Shown here in pieces: positions 1-15,068 of a stretch of 64,000 nucleotides of DNA; positions within the stretch are counted from its first letter, which is position 1, and each line of letters opens with the position of its first letter. The stretch covers positions 1,364,001 through 1,428,000 of the forward strand of contig CAVNZM010000007.1 in NCBI GenBank assembly GCA_963693365.1. The letters are read 5' to 3'. Made by a program: the position numbers and the translations under genes. Below the pieces are notes generated by a model, which made no database searches, was not told the DNA's origin, and worked only from the letters and a program-made list of their open reading frames with translations. The stretch comes from Amoebidium appalachense (taxonomy: Eukaryota; Ichthyosporea).

Positions 1-2946
<2,946 letters not shown>

Positions 2947-3037
2947 GGTCTGTCGGGTGGCCAGGTTTAAGGCCGAACATGTGGTGGATGTGCCTGCAGT
3001 CACATATAATAGCAGGTGGGCGGGTGGATGTGTTTGT

Positions 3038-3068
<31 letters not shown>

Positions 3069-3350
3069 GGGGGGGGGGGTTCCGATGGATGGGTGTTTAA
3101 TTTTTTTTTTTGTTTTGTTTTTTGCTTTTTTGGGGGGGGGAGGGGGGAGAGGGGGGAGTGGAGGCTGGGGGTCTTTGGCCGTTGAAATCTTGAAAGTTTG
3201 CTCGCGGGACAATTTGCATGGAGGTTAGATAATGGGGATCGGAGTTGCATGCCTATTGATGTGGGGCTAACTTTCTTATCCCCCCCCCGCCACCCCCCCA
3301 CCCCCCACCCACCCCACCCCCTCCCCCCGCATGCATCAATCTGTTCCTTT

Positions 3351-4250
<900 letters not shown>

Positions 4251-4612
4251 GTCTTAATGTGTGTGTGCGTGTGCCCGTGCGTGCGTGAGTTCGCACTGCA
4301 CTTCCCACCCACCTGATAGTCGTTTCACCTCATTTGTGTGCCTTGTGCTACTCAGCGTTTTGGTCGAGAACATCCCCTTCCCCTCTCCCCCCTCCCCCCC
4401 CCCCCCCCCCCCCCCCCAACACACACACACACACACCCTTCCACCCACCTTCCAATGACTTGTGTAGAAATGCACCAAATCTATCTGGTTTTCTTGAACC
4501 CTCAGTTAGGGTTAAGGCTCCACAAGGGGGCGGAGAGACTGCAATCAGATGTGAGAAAGGACGGAGGAGGGGGGGGGGGGGGGGGGGAGTTGAAACATTA
4601 GCATCGGCATGT

Positions 4613-4614
4613 TG

Positions 4615-4702
<88 letters not shown>

Positions 4703-4714
4703 CATGCATGCATG

Positions 4715-4778
<64 letters not shown>

Positions 4779-4780
4779 CC
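4613..4780 (+). repeat. TGCC tetranucleotide array (about 42 units)
   Basis: Units of TGCC run almost unbroken from 4613 to 4780. Interruptions are one TGTC unit near 4665 and three TGCA units near 4702-4713. Confidence 0.95.
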
Positions 4781-4996
4781 CAGCTATTCTATTTATCATC
4801 CCGTGTGTCCTTCCACCTTCATGCGTTGTTCTACTCGTTCCCCATTCCCACTCCCCCTCCACCCGTGGGAGATATATCTCCTTGATAATTTTTCATGTAC
4901 TGTGTTCTATTTAGTTGACTTCGCTATTCCTCCATTTTCTAATGCATACCGCCCCCCCCCCCCCCCTCCCCCTTCCCCCCCCTCCCCCCCCCCCCT

Positions 4997-5027
<31 letters not shown>

Positions 5028-5098
5028 ACCACACGCCCGCACACACACACACACACACACACATACACACACACTCGCGCGTGCGCGCACGCACACAC

Positions 5099-5145
<47 letters not shown>

Positions 5146-5164
5146 CCCACATGCACACAAGCAG

Positions 5165-5938
5165 GTACGGGTTCTGGCTCTCGCACGTGCACGATCTTGC
5201 CAGGGGCGCAGACCGTGCCCTCATCTCCCGGCTGCTCACGTGCCCCAAAGATTGCATGGTCAAACGCAAGAGATACCACACGTGCAGAAAGTAAGTGCTA
5301 CTGGTGGGTGCAAACACATAATTCATATGTGTGGACCTCCCCCCCCCCCCCCCCTCCCCCCCCCCCCCCCCCCCCCCAATAAAAAATATAAAGCCCTCCC
5401 ACCCCACCTCTCAAGAATTAAAAAAAACAATGAATACGTATGAGACGCACACGCGCTCGCACACACACACACACACAAACACGCACACGACACGTGCGCG
5501 CACACACACACACACACAGACACACACACACACACACAGACACACACACGCACACACACACACACATTTCTGAGGACGCCTCCCTTGCCCCCCCTCCCTC
5601 CCCCCCCACCTGCCTCTGCCCCCTCTCCTACCCACTTACCCATCCACCCACATACACACAAACGCACACACACCAACCCCTCTTCCTACTCCGATGAAAT
5701 CTCCTGAGGGATGAAGAATTCACCGCACTTCATAGATCGGTGGTGGGGGGTAGACTTTGCTCGGCAGGTCTAGGGATTGTTACAGTGGTGGTGTCTCTTT
5801 TTCGTAGCCCCACACATCTAACCCACCGCCACACACACATGCACACACACGAGCACATACACACACGCGCGCGTATGCGGGCACATGCATGCACACAAGG
5901 GTATGCACGCACGCACACACACACATACACACTCACAT

Positions 5939-6022
<84 letters not shown>

Positions 6023-6033
6023 ACCCACACCCA

Positions 6034-6081
<48 letters not shown>

Positions 6082-6173
6082 CCACCATTTCGACCCACAG
6101 TTTCAACCAAGCCAGCTCGCACTTGCTGCAACGCGCCAAAGAGCTCGCCGGTTTAACCCAGTATTTTGAATGA
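5165..6173 (+). CDS. Last two exons of an unidentified gene
   Basis: Exon 5165-5290 follows an acceptor (CACACAAGCAG) and ends at a perfect GTAAGT donor; exon 6101-6173 follows a branch-point-like CTAAC and acceptor CCCACAG and ends with TGA at 6171. The two join in frame through AA|T. Together they encode about 66 residues with balanced codon use, containing [37 protein letters not shown] and a helical C-terminus ending LAGLTQYFE. The first exon enters in phase 2. I do not recognise a family. The C-terminal part is basic and then amphipathic. Upstream exons must lie in the repeat region before 5165; I could not place them. The match of splice signals, phase and composition argues this is a real 3' gene end and not noise. 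Confidence 0.45.
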
Positions 6174-6335
6174 GAATTCAGGGGGGGTTCAAGTAAATTG
6201 AAGGGGACGGTGTTTCTTGTGGAAGGGTGCCTTTTAGCACTACTGCTATTTGGGAACCATATGTAGAATCAAGGGGTCGGGTGGCTTGTGTGGTGTTGTG
6301 GCGGTTGGTGTTCAAAAAAAAAATTCTTTTGGCCA

Positions 6336-6602
6336 TTTTGGTAGTTACAAAGTTTACTCCATTTATACAACCCGGATGTGATTGGTGGAAGAGTGATGAC
6401 AGGTAAATCGCAGCTGTGACTTGATCTTTTCTCGGCATTCTTCCTCCCCCCCCTCCCCCCCCCCCCCCCCCCCCCGTTTTTCATTTCCTCCCCCCCCCCT
6501 CCCTTCCCCCCCCCCTTTTCCCCCTCTTTTCTATTTCTTGTTTTCTTTTTCTTTTTTTTCTGGGGGAAGGGTGGGGGGAAGGGTGGGGAAGGGGTTTTTT
6601 TT

Positions 6603-6644
<42 letters not shown>

Positions 6645-7035
6645 TGTGTGTTCATATCGGGCAAGTCCATAGCTAGGATATATTCCTTGGCTATCATAGT
6701 CGTAGGGACATATGTAAGGATGTACCCCTCTTACCAAGTGTGGGGTTCTGGGTTGCGCAAACTTCGAATTTATTAAATGGGTGTGAGGCAAGTATAGGGT
6801 ATAAATGCCCGTTTGGGAATCTAGATGCTCATATTAGATACACCAATATTCTCTGCAACTTGCAATTTCAATGCAGCTGGTTTATTTGGGGCCATTGGAC
6901 GATATTTGATGGCTGGATTCAACCGTGCTTTTAAACTCAATCTATTTTAGTTCTTTATTTCCAGAATGCAGATATTTATAGTCCACCAATCACATCTGGA
7001 TTGTATAAATGGAGTAAACTTTGTATCTACCAAAA
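6336..7035. repeat. 700-bp segment bounded by 54-bp inverted repeats
   Basis: The left arm 6336-6389 and right arm 6982-7035 are reverse complements with only a few mismatches; both carry the ATTGGTGGA/TCCACCAAT end and the stretch GGAGTAAACTTTGTA. The interior holds C, T and G runs and about 330 bp of ordinary AT-rich DNA with no open frame. This is the architecture of a MITE or fold-back element. No clear target duplication was found. Confidence 0.6.
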
Positions 7036-7203
7036 ACTGCCCCGTCTCTTTAAATAAAATCGTACAGCTTTCGTTCAAGATGGCTCGCTCTGAAATGAGT
7101 GCACAATGTGTCCTGGTGTGTTACTGATGTGTGTGTGTGTGTGTCGTGTGCATGGGCGCGTGTGCATGTAGGCTCACGGTGTGTCCCTTTAGGTTAGTAT
7201 AGG

Positions 7204-7204
<1 letters not shown>

Positions 7205-7290
<86 letters not shown>

Positions 7291-7450
7291 TGGGCGGTAA
7301 GCTCCGCTGAGGCAGTGCCTCGCCGGGAGCGGAACGGGATGAATAAAAATAAATGTGTATGTGCATGTGCGTGCGTGTGTGCGGGTGTGTATGCGTGTCT
7401 GTGTGTGTGTATTTGTGTTTTTTGTGTGTGTGCATCTCAGGCTGTGTGAA

Positions 7451-7510
<60 letters not shown>

Positions 7511-7545
7511 GTGTGTGTGCATGTGTGTGTGCATGTGTGTGTGTG
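7205..7545 (+). repeat. Two TG-repeat blocks split by a retroposed 3' end
   Basis: TG repeats at 7205-7284 and 7451-7545 with irregular GTGTGC/ATGTGC blocks between, interrupted by the inserted element at 7290-7353. Confidence 0.9.
7290..7353 (+). mobile_element. Extremely 5'-truncated SINE-type 3' end
   Basis: The segment has the family 3' end: GGTAAGCTCC, hairpin GAGGCAGTGCCTC (about 7309-7321), CCGGGAG.GGAACGGGAT and an A-rich tail. It sits inside TG repeats and is bracketed by TGTGTATGTGC (7279-7289 and 7354-7364), a plausible 11-bp target duplication, although the repetitive setting weakens that. Only about 64 bp of element remain. Confidence 0.7.
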
Positions 7546-7726
7546 TGTGTCTGAATATGTGTGTTGTCACGTTTGTGTGCGTGTGTATGTGTGTGTGCAG
7601 ATTGTGCTTGTACTTCCTGTGTTTCGAAACCTGCTAGCTAGGTGTTTGAAACTTTTTGAGGCACTAAATCAGCTGTTCTATTTAGTGCTCGAGTTTCAAG
7701 TGTGCCATGTCGATTTTCACCTAGAA

Positions 7727-7772
7727 AACTGTTGGACCACGGCTTTTTAAACTGTTGGACCACAGCTTTTTG
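7727..7772 (+). repeat. Two tandem copies of a 22-bp unit
   Basis: AAACTGTTGGACCAC followed by GGCTTTTT or AGCTTTTT is repeated directly, differing at one base. It lies in the interval between the TG repeats and the 3' end of the surface-protein gene. Confidence 0.8.
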
Positions 7773-7867
7773 ATTTTACCAGCTTTTTATTGTGATACCC
7801 GTGCTCACAGAGCAAAGATGAATAAAGCATCCCGTTCCTTTCTCAACCCACTTCTATTGATAGCTCG

Positions 7868-7873
7868 TTTATT
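7868..7873 (-). terminator. Candidate polyadenylation signal of the surface-protein gene
   Basis: AATAAA on the minus strand, about 130 nt downstream of the stop codon at 8005. It is a canonical hexamer at a plausible distance; nothing else supports it. Confidence 0.35.
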
Positions 7874-8004
7874 TCTTAAGCCGTTATGCTACACTATTTC
7901 AGCCTAGCACTACAGGCTGTCTATGCATGCTCGTTTATACATGCTATATACGACATTCGTACCCGCTATTTACACCCACCCACTTCAATCACCCCACCCG
8001 TCAC

Positions 8005-9789
8005 CTACTGCAGGAGCATGACAAGGGCAGCCAGGAGGGCCACCACGGGAGTAGCAATGCTTGTGCGCACGGCCGTGCTGGTGAGCTGTGTGTCGGCGCC
8101 AGCACTGTTTGTGGCCGAACCATAGACGGAGCCAGATGTGCGCACAGTGGCGGAGCCGCTCTCGGTGGCCCGGCGCACGACATTGTTGGTCTCAGACGTG
8201 ATAACGGCACGGCGACGGCGAGCCACAGCCTCATAGTAGACCTCAAAGGTGCAGCGGAAAGACAGGCGGGTGATGAGGCCTGGGCCGGGGTCGGGGAGCA
8301 CGTCGTTGGTCATGACCTGCTGCAGCCAGTACGTCTGTGTGACTGTGGGTGTACCCGCAGGCACATCGGCACGAAGGCCCACGGCGCTGCCTGTCACATC
8401 CTGCTGGAAGTTGCTGGCCAGCGTGCCGTTGACGGCAAGCCCGGCGTTGCTTGTCTTGTCGGTCCAGGCACCCCCGTCCGTGCTGACCTCCCACTTCTGC
8501 AGCAGCACAGAGCTGACGCTGGGCCCCTGCAGATCGATGCGGAAGTATGTGGGGCGATTCCACTCCCAGGCACGCTGGTGCGTGGTCGATGCCTTACGCT
8601 GAGCGTCCGTGGTGCCGGTGGGGGCAACGAAGCGCACCACCTTGATGATGTTGTTGATGCTGTACAGGGCACCGCCGGTCTGGCAGAAGTTGTCGGAGTT
8701 AAGCGTCATGCTGATGCTGCTGCCCGTGTCGGGGGTCTGCAGGGGGCAGTCCTCGGCGGCAATATCGGGCGAGCACGTGACCGTGACCTGCTCGAGCGTG
8801 TACGTGCCGTCAAGCTCGCACACACGGGGAGTGTCGGAGGCTGGATGCAGGAAGGTCACCTGCATGGTCTTGCGGCAGATACCAGCGCCGCCTGGGTAGG
8901 CATAGTCGTTGGCGGTACCATTGCGGCAGCGGTCAGCCAGCGTGTTTGCGCCGCTGGTTGCAGAGGGGCCGGTGACGGAGACAGCGTTGGCGGCCGACAC
9001 GGAGGCACCCGCAGTAGGGGTAAGCACGGTCTTGTACTGAGACACGTCATAGGGCCAGTGGATGGCATAGGTGAGGTTGAGCGTACTCTGTGCCTGGTCG
9101 GGGCGGAGGACAATCTGTTGAGTGACAGCCGCCGTCAGGTTGAACTTGGACGTCACGTTGACATCCGTTGTGACCGTGGCATTGAACAGCACCTGAAGCT
9201 TGAAGTTAACTGGAAGAGTGGTAGACACGGTACGTGTGTCGCTGGCCTCGTTGACAGACCCCAGAGTGACGGGCTCGGTGTACGTCACATCGAGCGAGCC
9301 GTTGTAGAAGCGGTACCACACACCGCCCTCGTCAAAGGCAGGGCCCACGGTGAACCCGCAGCCGGTCTCCAGGTAGTTAACATCAATCTTGATCTGGATG
9401 TTGTCGTTGCAGTTGCTTGCATCAGCAACATTGGATGCGTTTGTGATGGTGGCAAGGGAGAGGAACCGACCCGAGGCACAGTTCTTGAGGGCAAACGAGG
9501 TGAAGCGACGATTCTTTCTGGCTCCACCGGTCATGGTGACGACCAGGGAGTAGTCCGACTCATCAATCCACGGCTGGATGACAGACAGGTTGGTGGTGAC
9601 CTGCAGCTGGGGCTGATTGGCGTCGGCGGAGGCCAAGCATGCGCCGAGGGTGCTGCAGTCTCCGATGCGGCCAGAGTCGCACACACAGGCATCAGTGGAG
9701 CCCTCGATGTCGATGGTTGCACCATTGGTGCAGGTCTGGGCGGCGACAGACCCGATGAGGGCCGCCGCGGCGAGGAAAGACTTCAACAT
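8005..9789 (-). CDS. Secreted, probably GPI-anchored surface glycoprotein (594 aa, intronless)
   Basis: One uninterrupted frame from ATG at 9789 to the stop at 8005. Residues 1-17 (MLKSFLAAAALIGSVAA) form a signal peptide. A Cys-rich N-terminus (CTNG, DACVCDSG, GDCSTLGACL) is followed by a long beta-rich region with about nine N-glycosylation sequons (NLS, NAS, NGS, NAT, NVT, NLT, NGT). The C-terminus is a short hydrophobic tail (ATPVVALLAALVMLLQ) without a cytoplasmic domain, preceded by a Ser/Thr/Ala-rich stalk, the pattern of a GPI signal. A tetrabasic run RRRR at about 524-527, just before AVITSETNN, looks like a furin/kexin-type cleavage site, in the position such a site occupies in zona-pellucida-type proteins; membership of that family is not shown. 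It is paralogous to the 648-aa protein at 20547-22681 (shared GTYTLE, DCPLQT, NSDNFC, STTHQ..AWE, PTYFR.DL). Function beyond cell-surface display is unknown. Confidence 0.85.
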   Translation of the reverse strand: MLKSFLAAAALIGSVAAQTCTNGATIDIEGSTDACVCDSGRIGDCSTLGACLASADANQPQLQVTTNLSVIQPWIDESDYSLVVTMTGGARKNRRFTSFALKNCASGRFLSLATITNASNVADASNCNDNIQIKIDVNYLETGCGFTVGPAFDEGGVWYRFYNGSLDVTYTEPVTLGSVNEASDTRTVSTTLPVNFKLQVLFNATVTTDVNVTSKFNLTAAVTQQIVLRPDQAQSTLNLTYAIHWPYDVSQYKTVLTPTAGASVSAANAVSVTGPSATSGANTLADRCRNGTANDYAYPGGAGICRKTMQVTFLHPASDTPRVCELDGTYTLEQVTVTCSPDIAAEDCPLQTPDTGSSISMTLNSDNFCQTGGALYSINNIIKVVRFVAPTGTTDAQRKASTTHQRAWEWNRPTYFRIDLQGPSVSSVLLQKWEVSTDGGAWTDKTSNAGLAVNGTLASNFQQDVTGSAVGLRADVPAGTPTVTQTYWLQQVMTNDVLPDPGPGLITRLSFRCTFEVYYEAVARRRRAVITSETNNVVRRATESGSATVRTSGSVYGSATNSAGADTQLTSTAVRTSIATPVVALLAALVMLLQ

Positions 9790-11014
9790 GACGAATAAAT
9801 ATGCCTGTACGGCAGGATAATTAGTGTTCGGAAAATTGTAGAGATTGACTAGCTAGTTTTTTACTGTCGGAATGTGATACCGATGAGCAGTAATGCGTCG
9901 AGTTCGCTCCTTTTGTATCCCCGAGTATCAGTGCCAGATTCCAGAAGGTAAATTAGGAATGTGTGGCTGTCGCCAAGTATGCTGCGTGATATTTTTCTTT
10001 ACGGATTGGTGATTTTGATACATTTTTGCAGTTTTTCTGTTTTGATTGGCTTTTGTATAACCATGTAACCTGATTGATGTGGGCGGTTACACGTGTATGC
10101 TATCAGGGGGATAGTTTAGGCTACATGTAACATCACTGCCCGCTGTGACTTATGGTATTGGAAACCCGTACGGAGCAAGCAGTCCCAAAAAAATGCCAAA
10201 GGACGTTTTTTTTTTCTCCTCTCAGCGACCATTGACACACACACAAAAAAAAATCCATTGACTAGGGAACCGTTAAAAAATTGTTTTCATTGGTCTTTGC
10301 TTCGCAATGGCATGAAGACAAGATAAAATGAGGCATGCACTTCACATGCCAATTGCATTCCAGGTTGTTTAGCCTTACCTAAGTTCAACAACTTTTTGAG
10401 TCACCAAAGTGCGGCAAGTCAGAATACCTTCTGTAACATAGTTGATGAGTGTGAAAGTTTCAGAGTCTAAAAATTATACAGCATGTATCTATTGTCACTT
10501 TTTGGAAATTGAGTATACAGCGGAGCCTTCTGTGGCACGCATGTGTCATGACGTGCCGTCGACGGCGCGACGCCCGTCGTGCAGGCACAAGAGATGGGCA
10601 TCCCTGGAATGTACACGCGTGCACTACACATTCCTGAGTTCACGTGCATTTCACACCATGGCCAGTCGGGACGAAGTCGCCGTGACGGCGCGGGTGACGG
10701 CATGCCGCGGATGCGCACGTGTATACGTACATACATGTGTATCGATAACGCTGTTGCCAAGTGACAAACTCTTCTTGGCTACCATGCATGCATGGCCACG
10801 TGTTCTTGCGCAGATTCGCCATAATGCATCAATATTGGGTCTCCTCTCCCCAAGCAGGCAATTTGACCCAAAACGTTAGAGCATGGGTAAAGTATTCACT
10901 GTGAGAAGGCCCTCGTTGACCAGCTCGGCGCGGCAGCCGAGTCGAGTGGTACACATTACATACATGCTTAATTCAAACATGATAGCCTATACAGTGCCTA
11001 CGTATCACTACCCT

Positions 11015-11045
<31 letters not shown>

Positions 11046-11464
11046 AAAAAAATAAAAATAAAAAAAATAGCTATATACATCATAAATAATAGCTCTTTGT
11101 TTTGTTCCTCAAAATATGAAAGTAGATCACCGGCTAACACAGTAATTATGAGTGATTTCACTGTCCTGACGTCCCATCTACCTGTAATACTACCCCGGCC
11201 AGCGTACAGCAGCACATGATACCCATGGGCACTGATATCGATGGTTCAATATATTGAATCTCCCCCCCCCCCCCCCCCCCCCCCCCCCCCGTTCTTCCCC
11301 CCCTCCCTCCCCCTCTCTCTCGCGCTCTCTCCCCCCCTCCCCGCCCCCCCCCCCCCCCCCCCCCGGCTCTTCCCCCCTTCCCTCCCCCGGCCCCTCCCCT
11401 TCCTCCCCTCCCCTACACCCTCCCTCCCCTACACGATCCCTGCCGTATATGCGCATCGATACGA
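9790..11464. other. Upstream region of the surface-protein gene; no gene seen
   Basis: Mostly non-repetitive DNA. CCAAT-type motifs on the minus-gene side occur near 10042 (TTGATTGGCTTTT) and 10068. A C run lies at 11015-11043 and further C tracts at 11264-11290 and 11340-11365. A 145-codon frame at 10442-10879 has no recognisable domain, and a frame of similar length lies opposite it. Confidence 0.5.
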
Positions 11465-11703
11465 AGAGTCACGGGTGTTTTTTTTTTGTTTTTTATTATT
11501 ATTATTTTTATTTTATCCCGTTTCACTCCCGGCGAGGCACTGCCTCAGGGGGAGCTTACCGTCTTCCGCCTAGACACAGATCATACTGTATAGCACACTC
11601 ATAAGTCAGGATTCTAATTGACCCCAACTGGCACTATTTTTAGTTACGACTTATCCCACGGTTCTAGCCGCAGCAACGCTAGTGGGGATGCAGAGTCACG
11701 GGT
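11465..11703 (-). mobile_element. 5'-truncated SINE-type element with 12-bp target duplication
   Basis: The insertion 11477-11691 is flanked by perfect direct repeats AGAGTCACGGGT (11465-11476 and 11692-11703). Read on the minus strand, it starts inside the element body (CCCCACTAGCGTTGCTGCGG), runs through GACGGTAAGC, the hairpin at 11534-11546, CCGGGAGTGAAACGGGATAAAATAAAA and an A/ATA-rich tail that abuts the duplication. Over its length it is nearly identical to the 3' half of the full SINE at 24351-24922. Tail plus duplication show insertion by target-primed reverse transcription; it has no coding capacity. Confidence 0.9.
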
Positions 11704-11836
11704 AACTTCTATTATTTAGATAGATATAACTAGGTCACGTGCACTGGCAGTGGCAGTCACTACCTGGCCCAGCCATACATACGGCCATTCCCATATATCA
11801 TGTGGGCACACCACTTTCAGGGCCCCGTCCCCGTCC

Positions 11837-11857
11837 ACACACACACAAACACACAAA

Positions 11858-11954
<97 letters not shown>

Positions 11955-11983
11955 GCACACACACACACACACAGACACACACA

Positions 11984-12014
<31 letters not shown>

Positions 12015-12153
12015 GCGCGCGCACACACATACACACACACACACACATTCACGTGTACAGTGCACACACACAAACACACACATGTACAACACACACACAC
12101 ACACACACACACACTTGCGCGCGCACACGCACAATCACACACCGTGTGACAGA

Positions 12154-12241
<88 letters not shown>
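11837..12241 (+). repeat. CA/CG dinucleotide repeat block
   Basis: CA arrays at about 11837-11999, a CG tract 12000-12021, more CA to 12112 and a clean CA array 12160-12241, separated by short unique spacers. Confidence 0.95.
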
Positions 12242-12243
<2 letters not shown>

Positions 12244-12418
12244 CACATACACTGTGCCACATACCAGCTGATATTTGAGTGAACGTTCCAAGCCTAAAGG
12301 GAATCCCTCCTCCGGGAGTCCCCCCTTCCCCCCAGCTTCCCCCCCCCCCTCCCTCCCCCCACAAAAAAAAGGTGTGTGTGTGGGAGGGGGGAGGGGGGAA
12401 GGGGGGGAAGGGGGGGAA

Positions 12419-12470
<52 letters not shown>

Positions 12471-12888
12471 GGGAGGGGGAAGGGGGGAGGGGGGGGAGGG
12501 GGGGGGACCGATAACCTACATAAATGATTTGTATGGTGTGGCATAGTTAAACCGTTTCGCGAAATAATAAACAACACCCAATATCCATGTACCTGATATA
12601 ACGCTGTGTCGATCACGATATACCGAGGAAAACATGGCCCCTCCCCTCCCTCCCCCCCCCCCACCCCGGTTTGGTCCCTCCCCCCTCCCTCCCCCCACCC
12701 CCCCCCCACCCCCACCCCCCGATGGCCATATCTGAAATTGGTTTCTGCGCCTCAAATAAACAGTGTCAACTTGTAGTAACAACGGCATTAAGATAACCTT
12801 ATGTTTATACCTACATTCAATTTTGGAGGATCCAGAGGGGATGAGGTAAGTGGTGTATGAGGGGGACCAGGGAGAGTATCCTGAGTCC

Positions 12889-12922
<34 letters not shown>

Positions 12923-13366
12923 TTCCCCCTCCTCTCTCCCCCCCACCCGACCCCTCCCCAACCCACTGAACCACCCATCACCACCACTTCAACAAAAAGA
13001 AAAGAACTCTGAGGAATGTTCAACCCCTGTACAGTATCCAATCATTAGTCCAAACACATTTTTGCGCAATTTTGCTCAGGGAAAAATTAGTGCTGAAACC
13101 CTGCCCCTTGAGTTCTTTGCCCCTTGAATCAAGCACCCATCCAGCTGTAGAGAAAAGGAATAAATTAGGAAGACTTTGGAGGTGAAAAAGGAAACCCAGA
13201 TGAAAAGGAACCTCAGATATTTACCCGTATTTTTCTGTTATTCTCCTATGGTGAATGGAAGCGGCTCCACGGTGTATGGGTGGGTGGGTAGGCTATTTTC
13301 CGTGCTTTTTTCTTTCTTTCTTTTTTTGGGGGGGAGGGGGGAGAGGGGGGAGGGGGGTTGTTTGAG

Positions 13367-14190
13367 ATGGGGGGATGAAGGCATTGTAGTCGTGGCAGTG
13401 ATCACATTATGTGTATACCTGTGCGTGTTTGTACAGATGGGGGGGGGGGGGGGGGGGGGGGATCAGGGGATGTTTAACGGCATTGTGGCAGTGGTAGAGT
13501 GTGTGTGTGGTGGGTTCCCTAGGGGGAAGGGGAAGGGGGGGGGGGGGGGGGGGGGGGGGAGGGGGGATTTGTTGTGGTGAGAGTAGTTGCCGGGCTGCAA
13601 TGTGTACAGGTGAGGAACGGCTAGAGAGGGTGTATGTGTGTGTGTGTGGGGTGGGGGTAGAGGGTGGGTGGGGGGGGGGGGGGGGAGGAAAAGGGGAGGG
13701 GGGGATAAGATTGGGAGATGAAGACATTGTAGTCGTGGTAGTGATCATGTTGTGTGTGTGTATACCTGTGGGTGTTTGTGCAGGTGGAAGGGACGGGGAG
13801 GGGTGATAGAGGATGTTCGTTGTGGCAGAGGTAAATTGTGTGAGGAGGGTTCCCCGGGGGGGAGGGGAAAGGTCGGGGGGAGGGGGGGGTGAAGGGGATG
13901 GTGGTGTTGGTGAGGAGGGGTAGTGGAAAGGAGGGGGAAGGGGATGGGGGGGATGGGGGGGAGGGCGGGGGAGGGGGGGGGGGGGATGGTGGCGGTGGTG
14001 ATGATGGTGGTAGTAGGGAGGAGGAGGCTCTAGAGGGGAGCGGCAAGCCGGGGAAAGGGGGGAGGGGGGGGGGGGGGAGGGGGGGGGGAAGGGGCAGGAG
14101 GATGGGGAGGTTATTTGTGGTGGTGAGTGTAGTCACTGTTGCCGGGCTGCGGTGTGTAGAGGTGAGAAAACAGGTAGGGAGCGCTGGGGG
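13367..14190. repeat. Imperfect tandem duplication in G-rich DNA
   Basis: Landmarks of the first copy recur in order in the second: GATGAAGGCATTGTAGTCGT (13374) and GATGAAGACATTGTAGTCGT (about 13718); TATACCTGTG followed by GTGTTTGT and CAG; GTTCCCTAGGGGG and GTTCCCCGGGGGG; GTTGCCGGGCTGC before TGTGTA at about 13587 and 14138. Copies differ mainly in G-run length. Confidence 0.65.
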
Positions 14191-15036
14191 GGGGGGAGGG
14201 GGAGAGAGAGAGAGAGAGGAGGGGGGGGGGAAAGGCGAGGGGGGGGGGGGGGAGGAGGGGGAGAAGAAGGGCATCCCAACCTCCTGTTCCATTCCAAACA
14301 GGCAGTTATTGCATCCCGTAAGGTGGTAATGTGCTAATTTGTTGGTGGAATGCCCGCGGAACACATATGAAACACGAGCGGACACACAAAATGAGATATT
14401 GTGCTGGGGATGCATGTGTGTGCTTCTGGGGGAATGGGTAGGAGATGGAGGAAGTGCGGGTGGAGGGGGAAGGGAACGGAGAGAGCCTAAAGCTATGAGG
14501 TACACAATGTCATAGCAGTCTACAACAGAAACCACATCGCACATAAGCTCCCCCTGCCCCCCCCCACCCCCCCGCCCCACCCCTCCCCCCTCTCCCCTCC
14601 CCCTCTCCCCTTGCTCCCCCCTCCCCTCCCCTCCCCCCCCCCCTCCCCCCCCCCCAAAAAAAAAACAAATAGCATCACACACCACCACCACCACCACTTA
14701 ACTTCTCCCCGGCCCACACCCTCCACCTGACCCACCATGCCCCCAAGTCTTCACCTTAAATTTACTTTCGGATGGTTTAAGGGACAGATATCGAATACAC
14801 ATACTAATGTTTAATGCATCTTACATGTATACTCTGCAATTATTTCCCAGGCGCCATTTTCAGTTTCGATGTTTCTTTTTTCTTTCTTTCTTCTCGTTTC
14901 TTTTCCCCATTTTTTTTGCTTCTTACTTTCTTTTTTTCGTTTCTTTTTTTTTTTTTTTGATTTGTGTTGTGTGGTGTGTGCATATGTGAAGCGCGTGAAA
15001 TACCCCCGTGGATGTGCTTCACGTGTGTTTTTGTGT

Positions 15037-15068
<32 letters not shown>

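Noticed and set aside
7927-9798. 623-codon plus-strand frame
   Set aside because: It is antisense to the 594-aa surface protein, which has signal peptide, sequons and a paralogue; the plus frame has none.
10442-10879. 145-codon frame
   Set aside because: No domain, no splice context, and competing frames on both strands over the same DNA.
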